Assembly (NCBI GenBank): GCA_017508505.1
Contig: JAFVYT010000118.1
Span: forward strand, 1 to 7,196
Origin: Clostridia bacterium
Lineage (GTDB): Bacteria; Bacillota_A; Clostridia; Oscillospirales; SIG627
Reading direction: 5' to 3'
Length of the DNA: 7,196 nt
The position numbers and the translations under genes are program-made. Within the stretch, counting starts at the first letter, position 1. Every line of letters begins with the position of its first letter. Positions 1 to 5,507 of this stretch are shown here, piece by piece. The notes beneath the pieces are model-generated. The model was given only the letters and a program-made list of their open reading frames with translations. It was not told the DNA's origin and searched no databases.

Positions 1-344
1 AGCGCTTTTCGCTGGATCTGATGAACCAAAGAATCGACAAGAGCCTGCGGGGCAACATCAACCGCCGTCTCAATTTCGACGGTGCCAATCTGAAAAAGAC
101 TGTAGACGGTGCCCAAAGGGTCATCGAGGCCATCGGCTATCTGGAAAGAAAGGGGATTCTCGAAACCCTCCCCGAGCCGATGCAAAAGGCTGCCAAGCTG
201 CGCCTTTCCTATCCCGAGGTCAGCCTGGGGGAATTGGTGGAGCGGAGCGAGGATAAGATCACCAAATCCGGTCTGAACCACCGCCTGCAGAAATTTGTTC
301 TGCTGGCACAAAAAGTAAAACAGGAAGAGGAAACCGAGGAATGA
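1..344 (+). CDS. whiA: WhiA-family DNA-binding protein, C-terminal part (5' truncated by window edge)
   Basis: This is the carboxy-terminal end of WhiA, a LAGLIDADG-like plus helix-turn-helix protein conserved in Gram-positive bacteria. WhiA controls sporulation genes in Streptomyces and affects division and chromosome segregation in Bacillus. The reading frame is already open at base 3 and reads R-F-S-L-D-L before the first ATG at 21, so that ATG is internal and the gene begins outside the window. Recognisable signatures are the N-I-N-R-R-L-N-F-D-G-A-N-L-K-K-T stretch (family pattern NxVNRxxNxxxANLxKT) and the C-terminal helix-turn-helix, which reads YPEVSLGELVE and then KSGLNHRLQK. A short acidic tail, EEETEE, ends the protein. 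Its stop codon overlaps the next start (ATGA at 341-344), which indicates translational coupling with the nucleotidase. The family call is confident. The regulatory role in this organism is inferred from homologues. Confidence 0.93.
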   Translation, partial: RFSLDLMNQRIDKSLRGNINRRLNFDGANLKKTVDGAQRVIEAIGYLERKGILETLPEPMQKAAKLRLSYPEVSLGELVERSEDKITKSGLNHRLQKFVLLAQKVKQEEETEE

Positions 345-922
345 AAAACAACGGAGACTTTTACGCCCTTCTCTTTCAAATGAAAAACATCACCCGCTGG
401 GGATTGATGTACAATACCCGCAGCGAGAATCTCAGCGAGCATTCGATGGAGTGTGCCGTGCTTTCTCACGCCCTTGCCCTCATCGGAAACCGCCACTTCG
501 GGGCCTCCTACGACCCGAACCGCCTCCTTGCCGCGGCGCTCTTTCACGATATGAACGAGGTGCTCACGGGGGATCTGCCCACTCCCGTAAAATACTATAA
601 CGACTCCATTAAGGAATCCTATAAGGACATTGAGCGCATCAGTCTGGATAAGATGCTCTCCCTTCTGGACGAGGAAAGCGCCGCCTCCTATCGGGACCTG
701 TTGACGCTTTCCGAGAAGGAGCGGCGGATCGTGAAGGGTGCGGATAAGCTTTGCGCCTATATCAAATGCCTGCAGGAATTGGAGCGGGGCAACCGAGAGT
801 TTTCTTCTGCCCGCACCTACAACGAGGAGGGGCTCCGCGCCCTCGGCCTGCCCGAGGTGGACTTTTTCCTGGAGCACTATATTTCCTCCTTCACCAAAAA
901 CATCGACGAGGTCAGCCTCTGA
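341..922 (+). CDS. yfbR: YfbR-type HD-domain 5'-deoxynucleotidase
   Basis: This 193-residue cytosolic HD-superfamily phosphohydrolase closely resembles E. coli YfbR (about 199 residues). YfbR removes the 5' phosphate from deoxyribonucleoside monophosphates in a divalent-metal-dependent reaction and so helps control dNMP pools. The metal-binding set is visible: His34 in S-E-H-S, His69-Asp70 in F-H-D, and Asp135 in K-G-A-D-K-L. The conserved E-V-L-T-G-D-L-P-T-P-V-K block (73-84) supplies Glu73 and Asp78. Arg19 in the T-R-W motif matches the substrate-selecting arginine of the E. coli enzyme. Further family signatures are AYIKCLQELERGNREF and a C-terminal F-F-L-E-H-Y-I-S-S-F. The start ATG overlaps the whiA stop and is preceded by AGGAAGAGG at 322-330, so the two genes are probably co-transcribed and coupled. 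No catalytic residue appears to be missing. The enzyme class is very likely; the exact substrate preference is inferred from the E. coli homologue. Confidence 0.93.
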   Translation: MKNNGDFYALLFQMKNITRWGLMYNTRSENLSEHSMECAVLSHALALIGNRHFGASYDPNRLLAAALFHDMNEVLTGDLPTPVKYYNDSIKESYKDIERISLDKMLSLLDEESAASYRDLLTLSEKERRIVKGADKLCAYIKCLQELERGNREFSSARTYNEEGLRALGLPEVDFFLEHYISSFTKNIDEVSL

Positions 923-925
923 ACG

Positions 926-963
926 AAAAAAAGATTTTGCATCTTGATGCAAAATCCTTTTTC
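926..963. terminator. Bidirectional rho-independent terminator between convergent genes
   Basis: A perfect 10-bp inverted repeat, GATTTTGCAT (933-942) and ATGCAAAATC (947-956), encloses a CTTG loop. It is flanked by seven A's on the left (926-932) and by CTTTTT on the right. Read on the plus strand it ends the whiA-yfbR transcript. Read on the minus strand it has its own T-run and lies just after the stop of the methyltransferase gene. The A and T flanks can pair further across a single mismatch. Confidence 0.88.
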
Positions 964-971
964 ACGTTTTG

Positions 972-2018
972 TTACCTTGCTACGAAATAGTATACCGTGT
1001 CCCAAGCGGGCACGTAGGGCTGGTGCCTGAGATAGACCCGATACTCCGGAAGGATCCTTTTGACCTGCAGAGGAATGGCAAACAGATCCTCGGTTCTGTG
1101 GTAGCAGCTGACGCATAGGGTGGGCTTGTCCCGTCGGATCAGGGCCTCGGCTCCCTCCAGAGCCTCCTTTTCCGCTCCCTCCACGTCAAATTTGATGAAG
1201 TCGGCCCGCGGGATCGCGCTGTCCACCCGAATTCCCCGCACCGTATCCTTCCCCGTTTGATCCACGGCGGCGCTTCGGCCGCCCTTTGCGTTGAAGGAGA
1301 GGGGTGCATCCGCGTTCCAGACCGCCGCCTCGATGCCCGTAAAGTCCCGCACGTCCTTGCAGCTTGCCATCATTTTGCGAAAGGTCTTGGGAGAGGGCTC
1401 AACCGCGTAGACGGCTCCGTGGTCGGGGTGGAGAGAGGTCCACTCCAGCACCGTGTCTCCGTCGTAGGCGCCCAGATCCACGTAGACGTCTCCCTTGCGG
1501 TAGGGAACCAGGGCGGCCAGATCCGCGGTCTTTTCACTCTCTGCCTCAATCAGCGGCAGGATCCTGCCGCTTCTGCGATATTCCAGAATGCTTCGGAGAA
1601 CCCGCCTCGAGGCCTCGTCCGCGAGCATTTCTTCCACCTCCTGCCACCTTTCCCGATGGAGAAGGTCGTACTCCCGATCGAAAAGCCCACCGCCGAACAG
1701 CGGTACCTCGGGGGCGTATAGCTCCACGTCCTCGTTCATCCGAAGGATCTTTTCCATCAGGTCGGGGCGGAATACGCCGAAGGCCAAAAGCACGATCACC
1801 TCACCGAGATCCTTGCGGATCTCGGAAAAGCGACGGATGGGGAAGCCGTGCACCGTTTTGTTTCGTACGTATTCGTCGCTGGCAAAGATGCCCCGAACAG
1901 GGATCCCCTTTTCCCGACAGACCCCGAGGATCTTGTCACAGCCGTCGCCCATTCCGTAAATGACGATGTTCTTTTTCGTTTGTATTAAATAATCCCAAAG
2001 ATAAAATTGTTGTTCCAT
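972..2018 (-). CDS. FkbM-family SAM-dependent methyltransferase with N-terminal Rossmann-like domain
   Basis: This is a 348-residue protein. Residues about 17-110 form an N-terminal alpha/beta domain with a glycine-rich turn after a strand (N-I-V-I-Y-G-M-G-D-G, 17-26), like the nucleotide-binding domains that often precede FkbM domains. A linker of charged helices follows (115-150). Residues about 177-348 carry the FkbM methyltransferase: SAM motif I is V-Y-V-D-L-G-A-Y-D-G-D-T (178-189), an acidic V-E-P-S-P follows the next strand (206-210), and the family hallmark F-I-K-F-D-V-E-G-A-E is at 274-283. FkbM enzymes methylate hydroxyls of polyketides, sugars or glycolipids; the substrate here is unknown. 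The start at 2018 is chosen because GGAGA lies 5 bases upstream and the promoter at 2044-2072 would begin transcription near 2037. The frame stays open to a possible start at 2114, but that lies upstream of the promoter. There are no sugar-pathway neighbours to indicate a substrate. Confidence 0.88.
   Translation of the reverse strand: MEQQFYLWDYLIQTKKNIVIYGMGDGCDKILGVCREKGIPVRGIFASDEYVRNKTVHGFPIRRFSEIRKDLGEVIVLLAFGVFRPDLMEKILRMNEDVELYAPEVPLFGGGLFDREYDLLHRERWQEVEEMLADEASRRVLRSILEYRRSGRILPLIEAESEKTADLAALVPYRKGDVYVDLGAYDGDTVLEWTSLHPDHGAVYAVEPSPKTFRKMMASCKDVRDFTGIEAAVWNADAPLSFNAKGGRSAAVDQTGKDTVRGIRVDSAIPRADFIKFDVEGAEKEALEGAEALIRRDKPTLCVSCYHRTEDLFAIPLQVKRILPEYRVYLRHQPYVPAWDTVYYFVAR
1980..2007 (+). 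promoter_or_regulatory. Possible tmcAL promoter inside the methyltransferase 5' end
   Basis: TTGTAT (1980-1985) and TAAAAT (2002-2007) are separated by 16 bases in an AT-rich patch within otherwise GC-rich coding sequence. This would give tmcAL a leader of about 70 bases that is antisense to the methyltransferase start region. The -35 match is weak (three of six positions), so this is only a candidate. Confidence 0.3.
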
Positions 2019-2023
2019 ATCCG

Positions 2024-2028
2024 TCTCC
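2024..2028 (-). promoter_or_regulatory. Ribosome binding site fixing the methyltransferase start
   Basis: The minus strand reads GGAGA five bases before the ATG at 2018. Upstream in-frame ATGs at 2045 and 2114 lack a comparable site at a suitable distance, so this site supports the 348-residue form. Confidence 0.7.
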
Positions 2029-2043
2029 GTTTTCTTCGGAAGC

Positions 2044-2072
2044 ATTGTAGCACACGGATGAAAAAAAGTAAA
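2044..2072 (-). promoter_or_regulatory. Sigma-A-type promoter of the FkbM methyltransferase gene
   Basis: On the minus strand a TTTACT box (2072-2067) is followed after exactly 17 bases by TACAAT (2049-2044). TG lies one base before the -10 box, giving an extended form TGCTACAAT. Predicted transcription start is near 2037, leaving a leader of about 20 bases containing the GGAGA site. The -35 box overlaps the ribosome binding site of the divergent tmcAL gene. Confidence 0.65.
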
Positions 2073-2082
2073 GGAGAAGCCG

Positions 2083-3273
2083 ATGAAGCACGTTGGAATC
2101 ATTTGTGAATTCAATCCCTTCCATCAGGGCCACGCGCACCTGATCCGTCAGGTCAAAAAAGCCTTTCCCGAAAAGGCCGTGGTCTGCCTGATGAGCGGAA
2201 ACTTCGTTCAGCGGGGAGACTTTGCCGTGATGGAAAAGTACAGCCGTGCCGCCGCGGTGCTCTCCTCGGGAGCGGATCTTGTGCTGGAGCTGCCATCTCC
2301 CTTTTCCGCTCTGTCTGCGGAGGCCTTCGGGAGAAGCGGCGTTTCCGTGCTCTCTCGCCTTGGGGTCGTGGATACCCTCGCCTTCGGCAGTGAAAGGGAC
2401 GATGCGAAGGCACTGCTTTACTGTGCCGAGCGCCTTGCTTCTCCCCAATTTGCCCAGGCCCTTGAGGCCTTTTTGAGGGAGCATAAGGGCATCGGCTATC
2501 CTGCCGCCAGAGAAGCGGTTTACACCGCCCTCTACGGCTCAGAGCCGCTTTTCGGCCTTTCCAATGCCTCCCTTGCACTGGAATATCTGATCGCCTCCCT
2601 TTCCCTTCTGACCCCGCTAACCCCCTTTCCCGTTAAACGCATCGGGCAGGACGTGCGCGGGGAGGAGCCTGAGGGAGCCTATCCCTCCGCTACCTCCTTG
2701 AGAAAAAGAATCGCCGAGGGGGAGAGAGCACTGCCCTTGCCGCAAAAGGTGCTGGAGCAAATGCGTCTTGAGGAGGAGGCGGGACGCTTTCCCGTTTTCT
2801 CAAACGCCCTTTTTCCCACCCTTGTGTATCTGTTGAAAACCAAAAGTGAGAAGGAGCTTTCCGAGATCTACGGACTTGCTCCTCTCCTTCACCGTGCCCG
2901 CCGCTTTGCGGGGGAGGCGACGTGTCTGGAGGAATTGGTCTTGAAAATGAAGAACGCCTCCTTTACCGACTCCCGCATCCGTCGCTCTCTTTTGGCGCTC
3001 CTCTGCGGCACCCCCCGCCGCGTGGAGACCGAGACCCCCGCCTACACCCTTCTTTTGGGCGCAAACGAAAGGGGCAGGGAGCTTTTGAGCGAGATTCGGG
3101 AGAAGGGAGGGATCCCCGTGTTTACCAAGCCCGCCCACGCCTTCCGCTCCAAGGATCCCAACCTCCTACGGCAGGCCTCCCGCGCCTTTCTGGCCGATGA
3201 GATCTACGCTATGGCCTTCCCACGTCGGCAGGAGGAGGGATTTTTCTTCAAGCAGCATCCTACTATGCTGTGA
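2083..3273 (+). CDS. tmcAL: tRNA(Met) cytidine acetate ligase (TmcAL, YlbM family)
   Basis: This 396-residue cytosolic enzyme (Bacillus YlbM is about 415 residues) uses acetate and ATP to form acetyl-adenylate. It then acetylates the wobble cytidine C34 of elongator tRNA-Met to N4-acetylcytidine, which sharpens AUG decoding. The N-terminal nucleotidyltransferase domain shows G-I-I-C-E-F-N-P-F-H-Q-G-H (5-17) with the ATP-binding H-x-G-H at 14-17. Family blocks follow: M-S-G-N-F-V-Q-R-G (37-45), S-G-A-D-L-V-L-E-L-P (62-71), F-G-S-E (101-104), L-S-N-A-S-L-A-L-E-Y-L (159-169) and S-A-T-S-L-R-K-R-I (202-210), the last equivalent to the S-x-T-x-I-R motif of nucleotidyltransferases. The remainder is the helical tRNA-binding C-terminal part. 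AAGGAG at 2071-2076 is spaced 6 bases from the ATG. No obvious terminator separates it from the next gene, but that gene has its own promoter. It appears complete and intact. Confidence 0.94.
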   Translation: MKHVGIICEFNPFHQGHAHLIRQVKKAFPEKAVVCLMSGNFVQRGDFAVMEKYSRAAAVLSSGADLVLELPSPFSALSAEAFGRSGVSVLSRLGVVDTLAFGSERDDAKALLYCAERLASPQFAQALEAFLREHKGIGYPAAREAVYTALYGSEPLFGLSNASLALEYLIASLSLLTPLTPFPVKRIGQDVRGEEPEGAYPSATSLRKRIAEGERALPLPQKVLEQMRLEEEAGRFPVFSNALFPTLVYLLKTKSEKELSEIYGLAPLLHRARRFAGEATCLEELVLKMKNASFTDSRIRRSLLALLCGTPRRVETETPAYTLLLGANERGRELLSEIREKGGIPVFTKPAHAFRSKDPNLLRQASRAFLADEIYAMAFPRRQEEGFFFKQHPTML

Positions 3274-3304
3274 GCCTTACCTGAAATTGGACGATGAGCG
3301 GTGA

Positions 3305-3333
3305 TTGACGAACCGTTTTGTTTATGGTAAGAT
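3305..3333 (+). promoter_or_regulatory. Strong sigma-A-type promoter of the glucosaminidase/cohesin operon
   Basis: TTGACG (3305-3310) and TAAGAT (3328-3333) are separated by exactly 17 bases. TG one base upstream of the -10 makes an extended TGGTAAGAT. Transcription would start near 3340, leaving a leader of about 30 bases. The -35 box coincides with an in-frame TTG that could be misread as a start codon; that codon lies upstream of the expected transcript. No operator-like repeat was seen nearby. Confidence 0.72.
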
Positions 3334-3370
3334 GTTTTTGTTTCCCGAAGCATCGAAAAGAAAGGAAGTG

Positions 3371-5374
3371 ATGAGAATGAAGCATATCGCAAAGGGCGGT
3401 TTTTATCGCTTTTTGTCCTTTTTGCTCGCTTTTCTGATCCTTTCTCTTCAATTGCCCCTTGCGGCTCTGGCCGAGGAGCTGGACGAGCCCGAGGAGACGA
3501 CCCGCACGGGCTACGTGACCCACACGGACGTCAACGTCCGCAAGGGTCCCGGCACGAACCACCCCAACATCGGAAACGGCACCGACATCAGGGTCAATAA
3601 GCCCCAAAAGCTCACTGTCCACGGTGAGGCGGAGCCGGATCAAAACGGAGATCTGTGGTATCACGTTACCTTTACCCACGATCGGGACGGAATGAACTAC
3701 GAGGGGTATATCTTCGCGGAGTACGTTGCCATCGTGGAGGAAAACGACGAGGAGCCCGAGGAAAATCTCAACTTTGAGGAGCAGCTTGCCCGCTTCCCTG
3801 AGAGCTACCGTGCCAAGCTTACTGCCCTGCACGCCCTCCACCCCTCCTGGAACTTTGAGGCCTTTGAAACGGGTCTGGATTGGAAGATCGTGCAGACCAA
3901 TGAAAATACCTACGGCCGCAGTATGATCAACGACGGCATCCTTTCCCACTACTCTACGGATAAGGGCTACGATTGGGAAACGGATACCTACAGCGTCCTG
4001 GAGGGCTCCGATTGGTATCAGGCACACCCAAACGTGGTGGCCTACTATATGGACCCCCGCAACTTTTTAAACGAAAACGACATCTTCCAGTTTGAAAAGC
4101 TCACCTTCAACTCCGCCTCTCAGACGGAGGAGGCCATCGCCTCTATGCTCAAGGGAAGCTTTATGGAGGGGAAGACCACCCTCGGCCCCGACGGGGAGGA
4201 GATCAGCTATGCCAAGGCCTTCCTTCTTGCGGCACAGGCCTCCAGGGTCAGCGCCTTCCACCTGATCACCCGCTGTATTCAGGAGGTGGGCTGGAACGGC
4301 TCCGCTTGCAGCCTCGGCACCTTTTCGGGCTTTGAGAATTACTACAATTTCTTTAATATCGGTGCCTACAGCGGCGCCTACGACGGTATGGTCTACGCCA
4401 AGAATCAGGGCTGGGACAGCCCCTATAAGGCCATCTACGCCGGTGCCTTCTTCATTATGGACGGCTACATCTCCGTGGGTCAGGATACGCCTTATTTCCA
4501 GAAGTTTTCCGTCGTGGACGAGGAATACTACTATTGGCATCAGTATATGACCAACGTGGCCGCCGCCAACAGCGAGGGCCACATCCAAAGGGTGGAGTAT
4601 CTGGAGCTCGGCCTCATCGAGACTCCCTTTACCTTCCGTATCCCCGTGTATGAAAAAATGCCCGAGACCCCTGCCAAAATGCCCGCGGCTACGGGAAGCC
4701 CGAACAATTATCTGACGTCCCTTTCGGTAGAGGGCTACTCTCTGACTCCCTCCTTTGACTTTTACGATTGCCTTTACGACGGCGTCGATTCCTATACCCT
4801 GATCATCACGGGGAACGTGTCCACCGTGCAGGTCCGTGCCACCGCCGCAGGAAAGGCGGCCACCGTTTCCGGCTCCGTGGGAAGCGTTTCCATCTGGACG
4901 GGGGAGAACGTGCTGCAGATCAAGGTCACTGCCGCAAACGGCGACGTGAAGACCTATACCCTTCGTATCATTCTGAACGGTCAGGGCTCCTCCGGTGAGG
5001 CACCGCCTCCCCCTGCGGTGGATCCCGACGAGCCTGAGAACCCGGACGGGCCGACCCCGCCCGTCGTACCCGATCCCGTCCCCTCGGGCTGGGAGCACGA
5101 TTTTACCGTCAAGGGAAATCTCATCGCGGGACTTTCCGTGGGACTTTCCGTGGAGGAATTTCTGGACCGTCTTGGCCTCTACGGCCTTGCCGTCGCGACT
5201 CTGAGCGATGAAAACGGAAAGACCGTTGCCTCGGGTGTGGTGCGTACGGGTCTTGTGCTTTCCTATTACGACGGAGCCCGCACCACCGTCTACACCCTCG
5301 TTTTATACGGTGATGTCAACGGTGACACCACCGTGGACGCCGTGGATCTGCTTTGGTTCGGAAGAAAATGCTGA
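3371..5374 (+). CDS. Secreted SH3b/glucosaminidase-like protein with cadherin-like domain and frameshift-truncated dockerin
   Basis: As read, this gene encodes 667 residues. A signal peptide (1-34) has a hydrophobic core at 14-33 and a likely cut after A-L-A34. A bacterial SH3 domain (about 47-122; N-V-R-K-G-P-G at 55-61) suggests cell-wall binding, and an acidic linker follows (122-135). Residues 136-425 form a lysozyme-like glucosaminidase domain (GH73/LytD type) with Y-M-D-P-R-N-F-L (226-233), Q-E-V-G containing the probable catalytic Glu305, and Y-Y-N-F-F-N-I-G-A-Y (324-333). It would cleave the glycan strand of peptidoglycan outside the cell. A cadherin-like beta-sandwich (447-536), a Pro/Asp linker (540-572) and a small pre-dockerin domain (577-646) follow. 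The end holds one type I dockerin calcium repeat, G-D-V-N-G-D-T-T-V-D-A-V-D-L-L (647-661), then R-K-C and a TGA. The second repeat continues in the -1 frame, so the dockerin is broken unless the frame is restored. The start is ATG 3371 (AAAGGA at 3361-3366); ATG 3377 is an alternative. Enzymatic specificity is inferred. Confidence 0.85.
   Translation: MRMKHIAKGGFYRFLSFLLAFLILSLQLPLAALAEELDEPEETTRTGYVTHTDVNVRKGPGTNHPNIGNGTDIRVNKPQKLTVHGEAEPDQNGDLWYHVTFTHDRDGMNYEGYIFAEYVAIVEENDEEPEENLNFEEQLARFPESYRAKLTALHALHPSWNFEAFETGLDWKIVQTNENTYGRSMINDGILSHYSTDKGYDWETDTYSVLEGSDWYQAHPNVVAYYMDPRNFLNENDIFQFEKLTFNSASQTEEAIASMLKGSFMEGKTTLGPDGEEISYAKAFLLAAQASRVSAFHLITRCIQEVGWNGSACSLGTFSGFENYYNFFNIGAYSGAYDGMVYAKNQGWDSPYKAIYAGAFFIMDGYISVGQDTPYFQKFSVVDEEYYYWHQYMTNVAAANSEGHIQRVEYLELGLIETPFTFRIPVYEKMPETPAKMPAATGSPNNYLTSLSVEGYSLTPSFDFYDCLYDGVDSYTLIITGNVSTVQVRATAAGKAATVSGSVGSVSIWTGENVLQIKVTAANGDVKTYTLRIILNGQGSSGEAPPPPAVDPDEPENPDGPTPPVVPDPVPSGWEHDFTVKGNLIAGLSVGLSVEEFLDRLGLYGLAVATLSDENGKTVASGVVRTGLVLSYYDGARTTVYTLVLYGDVNGDTTVDAVDLLWFGRKC
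5128..5151 (+). repeat. 12-bp perfect tandem duplication within the glucosaminidase gene
   Basis: GGGACTTTCCGT occurs twice in direct succession (5128-5139 and 5140-5151), encoding G-L-S-V twice (587-594) in the pre-dockerin domain. The reading frame is kept. It could be a replication-slippage duplication or part of the native domain. Confidence 0.75.
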
Positions 5375-5505
5375 AGCTTTCCGACCTGAAGGGAGCCTTT
5401 TCCTCTGCTGCGGATGTCAATCGCGATGGGGTCGTGGATGCCATCGACCTGCTCATCATCCGCAAGCACCTTCTGAAGCTGAATCCCATTGACCAAGGAG
5501 ATTAA
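5368..5505 (+). pseudogene. Out-of-frame second dockerin repeat (frameshifted 3' end of the glucosaminidase gene)
   Basis: In the -1 frame relative to the glucosaminidase reading frame, translation runs from M-L-K-L at 5368 to a TAA at 5503-5505. It contains a second dockerin repeat, D-V-N-R-D-G-V-V-D-A-I-D-L-L-I-I-R-K, followed by L-L-K-L. This matches the in-frame first repeat (D-V-N-G-D-T-T-V-D-A-V-D-L-L-W-F) position for position, with calcium-ligand positions 1, 3, 5, 9 and 12 kept in both. Joining the frames would give a 711-residue protein with a complete two-repeat dockerin. One missing base in TTC-GG near 5359 restores the R-K pattern seen in repeat two. The restored end lies only two bases before the next start codon, with that gene's AAGGAG (5495-5500) inside it, as expected for an intact operon. 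No start of its own is likely, so it is not a separate gene. Confidence 0.85.
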
Positions 5506-5507
5506 GT

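Noticed and set aside
209..952. Long minus-strand open frame opposite whiA and yfbR
   Set aside because: It lies wholly antisense to two well-recognised genes, shows no family signature and runs into the terminator hairpin.
2019..2114. In-frame upstream starts (2114 and 2045) for the methyltransferase
   Set aside because: Both lie upstream of the predicted transcription start near 2037 and lack a well-placed ribosome binding site. The 2114 start would also overlap tmcAL.
3305..3370. TTG at 3305 as the start of the glucosaminidase gene
   Set aside because: This TTG is the -35 box of a well-spaced promoter, so it would lie upstream of the transcript. It would also put 22 polar residues before a normal signal peptide.
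3274..3370. Possible small RNA or riboswitch between tmcAL and the glucosaminidase gene
   Set aside because: The 97-base gap is accounted for by a promoter and a short leader with a ribosome binding site. No stable stem-loop is visible.
4067..5098. Long minus-strand open frame opposite the glucosaminidase gene
   Set aside because: The composition is Gly/His/Val-rich with no recognisable domain, as expected for the antisense shadow of a GC-rich gene. The opposite strand has clear domains.
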